DNA from: Oenanthe sinensis
Lineage: Eukaryota; Streptophyta; Magnoliopsida; Apiales; Apiaceae
NCBI GenBank assembly: GCA_028671895.1
Contig: CM053813.1
Location: 10,416,001 to 10,480,000, forward strand
Reading direction: 5' to 3'
DNA length: 64,000 nucleotides
The position numbers were made by a program, and so were the translations under genes. The notes below the pieces were generated by a model. It had not been told where the DNA came from and searched no databases. It saw only the letters and a list, made by a program, of their open reading frames with translations. Shown here in pieces: positions 1 through 11,649 of the stretch; position 1 is the stretch's first letter; every line of letters starts with the position of its first letter.

Positions 1-505
1 TAGGTGAATTAGGTATGTTAAACATGTAAGTGATTAGAAATTACAAGCAATAAGGTATGTACTTTAATTATAATTCTGGTTGTAACACATTATAATTAAT
101 TATTTTTGCAAAATTTTTATTGGTACTTTATCTTGACAAAGTCTAGTTTTTAGACTCTGATGAGTCTGTAGACTTTGTCTAGTCTGTAGACTCTGAGAGT
201 CTGTAGACTCTGAAAAACAATTATCGCCTAGACTCCGAAACGGTTCAAATTCGCGCCTGCAGACTCTGATTGTGTTTAAATTGTTCAAATGACTTAAAAT
301 AGGCGGTAACAGTTATTTTTTACTGGAGATAGACTGTAGACTCGTGTGTATTGTTAGCAATTCAAACAAAATAGAAGATTTTCATACATTTTATTCACTT
401 ATTTATTGCAATTAATTTCTAAGGCAGAATTATTCACAGAGCTCTTTACGAACCCTAGCAACTTTCTTCAAGCGTATTCATCACTTTCAATTAACAACAA
501 CTTCA
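1..505 (+). other. Non-coding spacer upstream of the env-like frame, with AGAGTCT motifs
   Basis: No credible coding frame is present. Positions 130-350 are packed with the words AGACTCT, AGAGTCT and one-base variants (near 151, 188, 196, 206, 229, 261), partly as back-to-back inverted pairs that could fold into hairpins. The segment from about 400 to 505 is A/T- and C-rich and leads into the ATG at 506, like a leader. If pol lies to the left, this is the pol to env-like spacer, where Sireviruses may use a splice acceptor; I cannot identify one with confidence. Confidence 0.6.
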
Positions 506-3500
506 ATGGCTGCTATCTCAACTATCATGAGGGGACCCAAGGCAATTGCTTTCACATTTGGGGATTTCGAGTTCATGACCACAAATCATGTTGCTGCCCC
601 TGGAGAAAAGAAAGGGGTAGACGCTGACTACTACCCTGTGATGGATTTCTTGGAGCAATCCGAGCTACACTACATTCTCAAGGCATCACCAGTCATTCAC
701 ATGGATGCTGTGTCACAAGCCTGGAGCTCTGCAAAGGTAGTTGATCCTTCTCAGGATCAACCAGGTAAAATAATGTTTACCTTTGGTGATTTTACATTTG
801 ATGTTACTGCTGATGTTATTAATTCTATGTTTAAATTACCTGTTAAACAACCTTTTGATGAAACTGTTTCTGATGTTGAAATTAAAGATATGTTTAAATC
901 ACTAGGTTATTCTGGTAGTTTAGAAAACATGAGTAAGTTAACTAGGCCTTATTTGAGAAAAGAATGGTCCTTTCTATTTGATCAAATTGCTAAGTGTTTT
1001 ACTGGTAAGTGTAGTGAATTTGATGTGATTACTGCTATTACTTATCAAATTGGTCACAGTCTCCTATTTGATAGAGTAATCAACATTGGTGATATGTTAC
1101 TCACTCAAATGGGAGCAAAATTAAATAATGTGCATGAGGGAAGGAAGAAAGTCTACTATCATAAATTTCTTATGATTCTCCTCAATCACTTCATTCCTGA
1201 CATGTCAACCAAGTTGGCAGATGATTGTTGTGTGCAGACATACAAACAACAAAGGAGGATATTTTCTGATATTAAGAGAATTGATGACAATAAGAAGAGT
1301 CTACCTGCCATGACTTTTCCACGGGTAATGAAGGTAAAACTCTCAACCTACAAACCCTCTATCTACAATGCTTCATTTTTTGGTGGTGAAATAGTGCAGG
1401 AACAAGTAATGGAGCGTCCCCCTGCACCTACCCAAGTCACCCAATCACCTTCAAAGACACAATCTTCAAAACCAAAATCCAAAAAGAAACCAACCTCTGG
1501 TGTCTCTCAACAGGCACAAGTTGTAAAGAGGAGAAAATTGATTCAAACTAGGCTTATAGATGAGCATAGTGATGAGGTGCTCAACCCTCTAGAGAAGCAA
1601 ATTGTTGAAGGACTTTCTTTGTTAAAGGAAGGTCATGACACACTTGATTCTACCCTTCAAGCCAAGTCTGTAGTCTCTGAAAAGGCTATAGACTCTGACC
1701 GACCTAGTAATGCACCTCATGATGCTCAAACTGCATCTCCTGAGAAATCTTTTGCTAAAAAATACAGAAGGTTAATGAAGTCTTATTATGCACACACACA
1801 CAAGCCTACTACTATTACTAACCCTGTTTTGCAGGAAACAGATGCTCCCAAGGCTCCTGCAGGGCCAGACTCTGAAAGCAAGAAATTACCTAAACTAGAG
1901 TCTAATGTTGAGTCAGAGTCTAGACTTCCTTTAGACTCTAATCATGAGACATTTTGGGAAGGAATTCCATTGGATGTAGCCTCATGTCTTATTAATGAAA
2001 TCCTTACTCCAAGTGATGAGGTGTATCCTTTGGTGGAATCAGTAGAAGGTCCAGAACAATATCAGACTAAATCTCAAGTCTTGGATTTTTTTTCAACCTA
2101 TGAGACCCTAAGGAAGAGAATGGAACAAGAGCTACAACTGTCTGCACAGGATGTGGTCAAAAATCTATACAGCTACCTATTCAACTCTTCATTACAAGAA
2201 AAAATAGATGGGCTCATAGAAGGAAGAATAACTGAAATTCTCAAGGCACTAGGTGTGCCAGACTCTGAACAGCAAATCACGAAGAAGCCTAAAAAGCTTA
2301 AGATCTACAAAAGGAGAGAATCAGAGTCTGTTGCTGAGTTAGAAACTGAGATTGAGCAACTAGTTTTTGACTATGAAGCAATTTGGGATCAAGGAATTAC
2401 CTACAGGACAGCTATTGATTGGATTTCCATTATTCAGCCTCTTTCAAGAAAGGTGGTTGATTTTCTTGTCCACAATGTAGGAAAGGTGGCCAACAAATAC
2501 ATTTATCCAACCTATGAAAGTAGATTGGATCAACTCAAGGGCTCATATTATCAGAAACTAGCAAGGGAACTGCAGGATTCTTTTCACACGACTTTTGCCC
2601 AGGCCATCTATGCACTCCATGCCCGGATTTTACTCAATGGACACTTGGATGCATTAACTATGGTAGAACCACAAGATGTAGCAAGTGATGCTAGGCAGTT
2701 GGAGGATGGGACTAGTGCACTAGTGGTGACTAGTGATAAAGATGCTCAGTCTGCCTCATCCACAGAAGAACCTCCTAGTCAGAGGTTGGGTGATAGTGGG
2801 GCAGGGGAGTATGCTGTAAGACCCTCATTGGCAACTCAACAAACTGCTGATAAGAACCCTAGTGATATTGGAGGACAAACTTTGATGGATGCTCAAGAAG
2901 TACTTTCTCATCCTTGTCTATCAGAGTCTATCCACCTTGAGGGGGAGTCTCATGCACAAACAGTCCAAGATGGTGTCACTCAGACTCTGGCTTCTAATGA
3001 AGTCATACTGAAGCAGTCAGAGTCTAGAGTAGACCCTGAGACTGGAATACTAGAGCCAACAGACTCTGAAAAGAAAGAAGATGATTGTAAGGGTTCAGAA
3101 TCTGTTGCTGCTCACCCATTGGTGGAAACCCCTAGCCTTTAGACTTATGAAGGGGTTCCCCTCCATGAAGGTGATTCAGGTATTGAAGTACATTCTTTAT
3201 CTCTCAACCCCTCTTCTGTAGGATTCTTAAGTGCACCTTTCCAAATGAGTGAAAAAATAACTGAGAGGCTGGCATTGGTCCATGCAAAAGGAGAGGTAGA
3301 AAAGGCTGTAGAGAGCCTGAGTGAGATTGAGAAAGTGGGTGCCCAACCCCACTGTGAGACTGAGAGATTAGGGTATCCTGAACCTAGCTTTCCTTATTGG
3401 GATCAAGATTTTCCAAAGAGTTGGTCCAATGAGTTGGAGTAGGGGATGGATGAAAATTCACTTTGTTTGATTGTGCAGATTGGTAAAAAGGATGAGGCTC

Positions 3501-5361
3501 TTGCTGCTCAGAAGTCATTTACACAGAGACCACAACATCATCTGGTGGATTCTCTAGCAATTTACCTAAGGCTGCAACTTTGAAGTCAGAAGAACCACTT
3601 TTGATCATGCCTATTAGGGCTCGACTTCCAGAGTCTACAGTCTCTGATCACTCTCAGGAGGAGTCAGGGTCTATAGTCTCGATTGTAGTTTCAGAGTCTA
3701 CTCCACCACCAGAGTCTACACTTCCTCTTACATCCCTTGAGCCTGTTGCTGAGGAGTGCACTTCTGAAGATGATGATCCAGTTCAACCTTCTTTTGTCTA
3801 TTTTGATCAAGTCTTTCCTCAGTCTTGGGAGTCTGCACAGAAAAGAGGCATCACTGATAAAGATTCTTTTGCATGTATTCTGGCTATTCATCAGTTTGAG
3901 AGACTGAAAACTTTTCAGAAAAAATCTTATCTTCAGGAACATGATCACTACCCTGGTGAAGAAGATCAAGCTCTGGATGGGGATGATAAAGCTGAGACAG
4001 AGAGTGTTGCTAAACAATTGGCTAGTGTGGTCAAAGACATCTCTCATATTCAAACCAAACTTACCGGTGTTGACAATACTACTTCCCTGCTAAGTACCAA
4101 ATTTGATAGAATTCACTCCGTTCAATTATCCAAAGAGGTCGTTTTCAAGGATGTTCTTGCTGCTATCACCTCTACACAAGCTTCTCTCCAATCAACAGTC
4201 TCTGATTTAACCACCAAGGTTGATTCTGTCATTGCAGCACAGGCCAATATCTCCACAGTTCTTGAACAGATTCTGTTGGCTGTTACTAGTTCTGATGATG
4301 TCAAAAAGGGGGAGAAGAGAGGTGAATCTTCCTCTAGGAGAAATAAGGATAATTCATGCAGAGATGATAAAGGGGGAGTTAAACGGAGGAGATATGGAGA
4401 TAGTTCTCATGGTCCTAGGGGTCCTAGTGATGTATCACTCAAACATTCTGGAGTGGCTGTATTATCCAAATCTCAACCACATCAGTCAGGGACTGGACAT
4501 GGGAAATCAGAGTCTAAGTCAGACTCTGATAAACAAAGAAAGAAAACAAACTCTGATGAAACTCAAGAACCTTCATACTGGAAGTGCAGTCAATCAAATC
4601 TGCAACTTAGAGCTAAAAAGAAGACAAGTCTTGGAGGTTTTGAAGAATCTGACATTGACAGAATATCTACTCTAACCAGGGATCCTCAATCCTTGACAGA
4701 TAGGCAGTTTGAGAAGATCACACATAAGCATTTAAACAAAGTGGTATCTGCTCAAATTGTTTATAATGTTTATGAAAGAGAGATGCAAGGAGGACAGGGA
4801 GGCATATAAAAGGTGAAGAATGAGATGCTGGTTTATTTTTTAGAAGGTGGATCAGCTAGATGGATCAGTCAATCAAACTTCATATTTTTCAAACAGGCTG
4901 AGGAATTGCAGTATATTAGATTTCTCCTTCAAATTTCTTATGAAGTTAACAAGAGCAAAGAGTCTGTCACACACAAATGGTTCAAGGAGATTGATAGAAA
5001 GCTAACTTTGCACAAACAGGCAAATCGACAAATGGGCAAATTTTCTTTAAAATATGTTGATACTGAGGGAAATGATCAAGTCATGCCATTGGAAGAAAAA
5101 CAGATTAAATTTCAAGAAGGTGTGGGTCATTACTTTAGGTTTCAGCCTATGAGTGGGAAAGTTAGTGTTCTAATGTTGAAGGACTTGAAAGATCAAGAAA
5201 GAAGTGCAAGCGATCTGAGAGCAGCTTACTGTCAAATCAAATGTTCAAGTGAAGAAATGAAGAAATTGAAGAAATTTGTTGGTGAAGCTCTTGCAATTGT
5301 GGAGGACAATATGCTCATTTCATTTTTGAAGAATAATCCAGCCTTTGAGAGGATCAATTAA
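506..5361 (+). pseudogene. Env-like / extra 3' ORF of a Sirevirus-like element, broken
   Basis: The frame opens at ATG 506 in good context (tcaATGGct) and runs 878 codons to TAG 3140-3142. It continues in frame to TAG 3440-3442, then shifts from frame 2 to frame 1 near 3480-3510 and stays open to TAA 4807-4809 and then to 5361, for about 1600 codons in all. The first 250 residues look globular. The middle and end are Ser/Glu/Lys-rich and hydrophilic, with probable coiled-coil stretches (residues about 600-720 and the last 180 codons). I see no reverse transcriptase, protease or integrase motif and no clear membrane segment. Placement just before the PPT and 3' LTR matches the extra env-like frames of Sireviruses; function is unknown. 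Many AGAGTCT words fall in frame, giving Glu-Ser or Asp-Ser. A decayed host gene is less likely because of the flanking PPT and LTR. Confidence 0.6.
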
Positions 5362-5476
5362 GAAGTAATTCTTTTCCCTTTATAATTCTTTCATACTGTT
5401 CTAGACTAAGTGTTTTATTCTTTAGTTTTGACATCATCAAACCTGGATTTATTCTTACATTTTATAAAGCATAAAT

Positions 5477-5486
5477 AGGGGGAGAT
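5477..5486 (+). other. Polypurine tract of copia-A
   Basis: AGGGGGAGA sits directly before the TG that opens the LTR. This is the usual plus-strand primer of Ty1/copia elements. The same core (GGGGGAGATTG) precedes the 3' LTR of copia-2. Confidence 0.85.
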
Positions 5487-6284
5487 TGTTAGGAATATAT
5501 TCATTTGATGATGTATAAAATTCTAGAACAGGAGTTAGCTTAGTTTATTTGCAATATATCTTTCTAGTCTCTGAAATGTATAATCAGAGTCTAGATAGTC
5601 AATACTCAAGTTACTTGTACTTAGAAGAATTTCTGCAGAAAGTAAAACCAGAGTCTGCATGAAGATCAGAGTCTGGAAGGTGATCAGAGTCTATAGACTA
5701 TCGGAGTCTAAGATCTGTCAGAGTCTACAAATGATCAGAGTCTATAGTCTGGCAGAGTCTGACGAATTCAGAGACTATAAAGTTAAAGCTAAATTTGGAA
5801 GATGATCACAGATAAGGGAAGTCTTCGAAGATAAAGCCAAAGATATTGCAGATATGCTATAAAAACAAGGAAGAAGAATTGCAGAAGGAAACTGTCAACT
5901 AATAATTAGGAATTATATTTCTGTTGTAATTTATCTTTCTGTTATTAGCTGATAGGCAGCTCTCTATATAAACTCTATGTAACCTAATTGTAAAAGTGTG
6001 AAAGTTGAAGCAAAATTTGTCTGAGTGAAATTTTGTGAGTGCATAGAAATAGAGAGAGTTGCTGTGATAAACACAGAGAAGCTGCTAGGGTTTGTGTACA
6101 CCCTAGGAGAGTTTTGTATTTACAAATCAATAATAGAAACAGTACTTATTCATATCTTTGTGTTTGATCTTTGTTCTTAATTCATATATGTTTATTGCTA
6201 TTGACTTGATTTTAAATCAGGCAGAAAAGACACACAAATATTCAACCCCGCCTTCTACTTGTGCAACTGGGAAAATAATTAACA
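5487..6284 (+). repeat. 3' LTR of copia-A
   Basis: A 798-bp LTR starting TGTTAGGAAT and ending ATTAACA, so the ends form a short inverted repeat (TGTTA/TAACA). It contains about seven AGAGTCT words at 5585-5760, a TATA box near 5964 and a pyrimidine-rich block near 6240 (TTCAACCCCGCCTTCTAC) that is also found near the ends of the other copia LTRs here. The 5' LTR is outside the window, so age cannot be read. The right edge is inferred from the terminal CA and that shared block. Confidence 0.8.
5964..5972 (+). promoter_or_regulatory. TATA box of copia-A LTR
   Basis: CTATATAAA lies about 200-390 bp downstream of the AGAGTCT cluster and about 310 bp before the LTR end. This fits the U3/R boundary region of a plant copia LTR. 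Confidence 0.6.
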
Positions 6285-6625
6285 AAGATTTCTGTATGAT
6301 ATTTAATGGATGTCCAGAAAAACAAATCACATTAGCCCTTTATTGCAAAGATCTGCTCCTTAAAGAAGTCCATACGAATGCCTGATCGTTCAATGATCAC
6401 CGGAGTTGGTAGTAGCCGAATTGCTTGCCTCTTCCTCTCTCTCTTCTTTTCTCTAGCTTCTCTTGATGTTGAGCAGCTAGGGTTTTTCTCTAAAAATGAA
6501 ATCTGATGATTAACCCTAATACTATACATCATTATGTATATATAGGGGAGAGAGAGATTTTAGGGCTAACCCAAATCCATTTGTTTTCCAAAACCCATTC
6601 TGATTTTAGGTTATTATTATTATTA

Positions 6626-6793
6626 AATCTGAATTCTAATATTATTAATCAAGTCCTACTTAATTAATTCAATATATTAAATTCGAATAAATAATAATAC
6701 TTATTACTAAATCCAAATTTTAATATAATTAATCAAGTCCCACTTAATTAATTCAATAATTAAAATCGAATAAATAATAATATATCTAAATCC
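6626..6793. repeat. 84-bp tandem duplication
   Basis: Two diverged A/T-rich copies with an 84-bp offset, anchored on AATCAAGTCC at about 6647 and 6731, each followed by ACTTAATTAATTCAAT and a run of AATAATAAT. It is non-coding and lies within the remnant 6285-7421. Confidence 0.7.
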
Positions 6794-7218
6794 GTAATTT
6801 AAATAAACTTCTATTTTGACGTTCTTTGTGTGTGACCCTTTAGGTTATTATTACGTTGACAATATTTTTATTATCTAATAATAAAATTATAAAGAATGAG
6901 TGACATCTAGTAATACATCATTGTTACCCAAGTAACAATAATAATTGGTGATTCAATTAAACCTTTCGTGAATAAAGTTCCATGTAATATAATCCCTTTA
7001 ACCTTATATTATAGATCAAACTCGAGGCATGTATAGTGTCATCCTCTTCAATGTTTAATCTTAATTTCCTTGATCAATGAGTAGACTATTTAACCAAATC
7101 AATATTTGAGCATGGTCATGCATTTCATAGTCTCACTTAATCAAGAGGCCAATAATATCACTCCTAGAATTGGAGGGTTAAATATTATATCTATCATTCA
7201 TATTCCTCATGCGTCTAT

Positions 7219-7421
7219 TATTTTATCAAATCAAAATTATGAAACTAATAAACATTGAATTGCTTCAATCCATAATTTTAATAAGATAATATAATTTACC
7301 TAAATACTAAAATATTCATAAGATTAAATATTAGCATCTAACTTCCTACGCTATATATAATAATCGTCACTCCAGCATATTACAATTATACTCAGAACAA
7401 TTATTAATGATATACGTAAGC
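7219..7421 (-). repeat. 203-bp segment shared in inverted orientation with 25918-26120
   Basis: The reverse complement aligns base for base with 25918-26120 at roughly 90% identity by eye, starting at GCTTACGTATATC and ending at GATAAAAT. Both copies keep a potential hairpin with AAAATTATG / CATAATTTT arms. Here the similarity ends exactly where gypsy-1 begins. The copia-2 copy continues leftward as TCGA, so it preserves the unoccupied target sequence. Confidence 0.8.
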
Positions 7422-9592
7422 TGTAATAACACGAATTTCTGATGCTTGGTATTTTTAAAATTTTTGGATAAAATTTTTCATTTCATGAATAAACGATTTT
7501 ATTGATTTATTTTTATAAGGTACCTGAGATGTGAGGCCGTATTATTAATATACGGGGTGATTGAATAGTGTTTATCCAGATAATTGTTTCATATATTCTT
7601 GAAACAATTAAAGGGTATTAATTTAATAATAATGATTCATAAGAGAATTATAAAATGAGAATTTGATATTTTAAAACTTAAGTTTGTCGGATGAATAAAG
7701 TACGAAAACGAGAGATTAAAACGTTGTCGGGAAATTACGCGACTATCGCACAAACCTTTTAAAACACCCACTCCACCACACACTTCCCAACAAACAAAAA
7801 AATCAATTTCTCTCCTATGAAGAAGAGAAAAACTAAAGAGAAGAAAAAAATAAGAAGAAAGAAGAAGATGGAGTGCTTGCTTGCTCATTTCTCCACCAAT
7901 TCTTGCGCTTAATAGCTTAAATCAAAGGTAGCAAACCCCTCTTGCTTTGTCTTGAATCCTACATCATTCCATCCATCCAATCTCTTGCAATGATCAAAAC
8001 TCTCAAGAACATGAATAGTAATTCTGAAAATAAATATTTATTTTCTTTGATTTTTGAGTTCCTTTGGTTTATATGATGATTATTATATCTTATATATGTT
8101 TTGGGTAGTATAGATTAAGCTTGGCTAACCCTAGAAATGCGTGGTTCGTTAATTTGATATTAAGCTCTTAGTTAATAATTTTTATTAGTTAAATGGCTTG
8201 GAACTGATGTATGATGTAGTATGTGGTTGAATGAGGATTTTGGGATATCTTGTTGATTGAATTGAAATAGAATAGAAATGAAAAACGATGAGTTTACAAA
8301 CATTACCATGCCATTTTTTCTGACCTTTCTGCAGAAACTGTTCAGAAATATATGGGAACATTTTTCCTCTGGTCTGAGCAGTTTGATGAGATGACTGGAT
8401 AGTATATAGTCTCTAGATCGTTTATGCTCTAATTTTGCGTCATTCGGAATAACGAGTCAAAAGTTATGGCTGATTTAGTAACGGTAGCACAGAAAATGGA
8501 AATTCTGCGTTCATCCAACTTTGAGGCTATGATCGGACCAGCTAGGAGGCTTAATAAAATCAAAAACTTTTATTTAATATACTAGAGTTATATGGGATTA
8601 TCCATAAAATGGATTTGGATTAAAATAAATAAAATCCTATTTATTAAAATTTGTGGAGTCAAGAAGGTGGAAGTAAGAAATCTAAGGATCAAGCTTGTCA
8701 TAAGCCTAAGTTTGATGCAGTTTCTGACTTATCCTGATTTCTTGGTTGGCCTTGAAACTTTTATGGGAGATTCCTTGTCAGTCATAAAAGAGCTCAGAAA
8801 AGAAATAGTGTCAAAATGATTAATTTCCAATTTATTAAAAATACTAGAAAACATGGTGTTAAGTGAAATGAACATAAGAAAAGGGTGAAGCAACCGTTTT
8901 GGGAGATGATTTCGAGCAAGATAGAGGACTTTTCTCGATTCGATCAAGTAACAAAAGTTGTCAAGGAGTAGCATGACAATACGTAGGTGTAAAGAACATG
9001 ATTATAAACCATTGGTAAGATAGTTTTACGAGTAGCTAAAGTAGGCCCGATGAGATGAAATATCGGGAAAAATTAGTGTTTATAAAAATGACCAAGTGCA
9101 CTCAATTTAAGTTTGAGGTTTAACATCGAGGTGTTAGAATGAGGATATTGTGAAGTCTAAAGGTCATAATCATCTTGTTATTAATTAACGAATTCGGTTA
9201 TACTTATTTGTAGTATAACTAGTTGTTTCGATAAAGGGAACTAATCTAGATTATTATATCTATTGATAGAACTTCGGGGAGATGTAATAGACCTTGGATA
9301 TGCATCTTGAACACCACGCACGATTCCTAACTCTATTCTTTGAATTCTATTACAGAATATTTTGATTTCTGTATATGCAAGGGTCTTAAATTCTTGACTT
9401 TATAACAATTTATTGGTTATAAAACTTTGTTGTGTATAAACTATTTATATCAATCAAAGAACTCCTCTTTGGAATATATTTTTATATTGTTGAATAATAG
9501 ATAATTAATATTCATTATGAGTTAATATCTTTTAAAATAATTAAAAGATTATTTTGATTGGATTAAATATTATTTAAAGTAAGTAAATATAT

Positions 9593-9828
9593 TTAATCCC
9601 CTTTATTATTAATTATTATTTGAAAAGGAGAGTTAATAGTATTTGAATCTTGATTAAATATTTTAATATATTTAATCCCTTTTATTATTAATTATTATTT
9701 GAAAAGGAGATTTAATAGCATTTAAATCTTGATTAAATATTTTATATATTTAATCCCTTTTATTATTAATTATTATTTAAAAAGGAGATTTAATAGTATT
9801 TAAATCTTCATTAAATATTTTCAATTTC
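9593..9828. repeat. 78-79-bp tandem array in gypsy-1 LTR
   Basis: Three A/T-rich copies anchored on TTAATCCC at 9593, 9672 and 9750, each continuing TTATTATTAATTATTATTT and AAAAGGAGA. A matching, more diverged array is in the 3' LTR copy at about 32033-32265, so it predates the insertion. Confidence 0.8.
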
Positions 9829-10589
9829 TTTTAAAATATTTAAATACTATTTAAAGTTGATTAAATATTATTTAAATATTAAACAATTACTTCTAAACCA
9901 TTTGAAGCCTTTCAAGTATCATTTGAAGGCTCAAAATGATCCTTAAAAATATTAATTGACCCTTAAAAATATATTGATAATTATCCTAGATTGATAATTA
10001 TCCTAGAACTTTTAATATTATTATTAAATTAAAAAATAATTAAGGGTCAATGATTCAAATATTTTACAATAAATTTGTGTTAACAACTCCACATTAGGGA
10101 ACGAATAAACAACTTTGACATTCTTCTCATATATATATACTTGTGCCATTACGGGCCACTATCTTGCACTATTAAGTATCTCACATATATAAGAGATTAC
10201 TTCCACATAATTCCGGAAGTGAATCCATTATCTAATGTTGAAATTTTACAAAAGATTGTTCTTATTCTGAAATGTTGGGTTAAATTTCCCTCCCAGACTT
10301 GTTGATTTTAAAATATTCAAAGGGGACTGGAGAAATAAGTGTAAGAGGCTTGTGTACGACACAATCCATCATAGCGTAAGAGGCCGAGTGATGCACGGTC
10401 CAACATTTAAAGGCCCATGTGTTACCTGGGGTGATGACTAATTGAGGATCATCCTTCTACTTATAAAGAAAGTTACTTATACTATTGTATGATACGACTG
10501 ATCATCGTGTACAATAGGCATGGTGAATGCTCCAGTATAGTCCCATTTCTTCCAATTGGAATTTGACATTAACACTGTAATAAAAGCTT

Positions 10590-10803
10590 GGGTGCTAAGT
10601 TACCGATAGTGTTAATAAGAACTGTTGAACTTTCATTGGTCCTACATTATAACGAAAGCCAAGGTGCTAAGTTACCGATAATGTTAATGGGAACTGTTGA
10701 ACTTTCATTGGTCTTACACTATAACGAAAGCCAAGGTGTTAAGTTACCGATAGTGTTAACTAGAACTGTTGAACTTTTATTGATTCTTTTCGCAGTATCT
10801 TGA
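10590..10803. repeat. 72-bp tandem array in gypsy-1 LTR
   Basis: Three copies start at GGTGCTAAGTTACCGATA near 10591, 10663 and 10735 (exactly 72 bp apart), with a degenerate outlier near 10855. Because 72 is divisible by three, the array reads as a repetitive 71-codon open frame; I consider that frame an artefact. The unit contains CCGATAGT, a word also reiterated in the copia-2 LTR. Confidence 0.85.
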
Positions 10804-11539
10804 ACTGCTTTATTAGTGATTCTTAAATGAATAGAACACTGTAGTTGATTCAATCTTGCTAAGTTACCGATAGTATCATTCCAAAATTTTGAACTTAAAT
10901 TGTTGTACCACAGTAACTCGAACTGCATACTTATTTTGAGTACCTTCTTGCATCGTAAACTTTGATTCATTTATTGTCAAAATATACCTCGCTAAACTTT
11001 CTAAAGACATATATTGCAAAGTTTTCTATTGATACTGTTGGACATCGGGTTGGTATAAATATTGGTTACCACCCTTTTCATGGTGCAAATTACAAAATAT
11101 TCTAATAAATATCTTGTTGAGCATTCTTTGGCTCATTCTTGCTTTTTATAAACTTTAAATCTTGCAGTAAGACAAGTTCACGGTTTGCAAAGGAAAGGAA
11201 AGATTCGAGCTTGAGTTAGTCAAGTTCAAGGCTTCTACAGGTGGCGTAAGTTAGATAGGATTTCAATTTAGAATCCTAAGACTTATTGTAAAATATGCAA
11301 TGTAATAATAAATATGAAATAGTGTTGACTTCTAATGTAACTTCAGGTAGAGGTTATATTAATAGCACGAGATCTTGAGTTTACAGTTGGTTAATAATAT
11401 ATGTTATTATTTTAAGTTCATTTTCTGAGACTATGGCTCGAGTTGTGTAATTTGATTGGGGTCACCAGTATATGTGGTTGATGGAATTGGACCGTGATGG
11501 CCTGGATCCCTAACCTCGGATCTGGGGGTGTCACAAAAG

Positions 11540-11551
11540 TGGTATCAGAGC
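11540..11551 (+). other. Primer binding site of gypsy-1 (tRNA-iMet type)
   Basis: TGGTATCAGAGC lies four bases after the LTR's terminal CA. It is the sequence complementary to the 3' end of initiator methionine tRNA used by many plant retrotransposons. It fixes the element's orientation and the end of the LTR. Confidence 0.85.
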
Positions 11552-11589
11552 TCTGAGTCATAGTACTTAGATACGAGAGACTTAAGAGT

Positions 11590-11649
<60 letters not shown>

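Larger units (their letters stand above)
1..6284 (+). mobile_element. copia-A: Sirevirus-like Ty1/copia element, 3' portion
   Basis: This is the right-hand part of a Ty1/copia element: a long extra reading frame (506-5361), then a polypurine tract (AGGGGGAGA) directly before a TG...CA bounded LTR. No reverse transcriptase or integrase is visible, so pol should lie left of the window. An extra, env-like frame between pol and the 3' LTR is a known hallmark of the Sirevirus group, which is why I place it there. Assignment to that group is inferred from architecture, because the pol domains are not seen. The heptamer AGAGTCT and its complement AGACTCT recur throughout the element. Confidence 0.65.
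6285..7421 (-). repeat. Non-coding repeat remnant, probably minus-strand
   Basis: A/T-rich with no coding frame. Read on the minus strand, a TATA-like element (near 6536-6546) is followed by a leader-like stretch with AAACCCTAG, common in plant 5' untranslated regions, which suggests an LTR or TE promoter on that strand. The right 203 bp (7219-7421) recur in inverted orientation inside copia-2. gypsy-1 inserted at its right edge. I do not recognise the family. Confidence 0.4.
7422..11535 (+). repeat. 5' LTR of gypsy-1
   Basis: About 4114 bp, opening TGTAATAACA and closing GGTGTCACA. The opening repeats at 16523 (TGTAATAACC) and stays collinear for the rest of the interrupted 3' LTR, including the stretch resuming at 31339. 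It lacks about 175 bp present in the 3' copy (31720-31897) between short AAGAACT/AAGGAACT repeats, which looks like a microhomology deletion. It holds two tandem arrays (9593-9828 and 10590-10803). Translated pieces inside it are chance frames. Confidence 0.88.

Noticed and set aside
506..3142. Host protein-coding gene of 878 residues
   Set aside because: The frame lies directly before a PPT and LTR, carries the element's AGAGTCT word, and continues through stops toward the LTR; a transposon frame fits better.
6332..6532. Minus-strand 66-codon frame downstream of a TATA-like site
   Set aside because: Arg/Lys-rich text from a C/T-rich leader with no family resemblance; more likely an untranslated leader in a TE remnant.
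10588..10803. A 71-codon frame with threefold repeated peptide
   Set aside because: It is the translation of the 72-bp tandem repeat in the gypsy-1 LTR; the period is divisible by three, so it stays open by construction.
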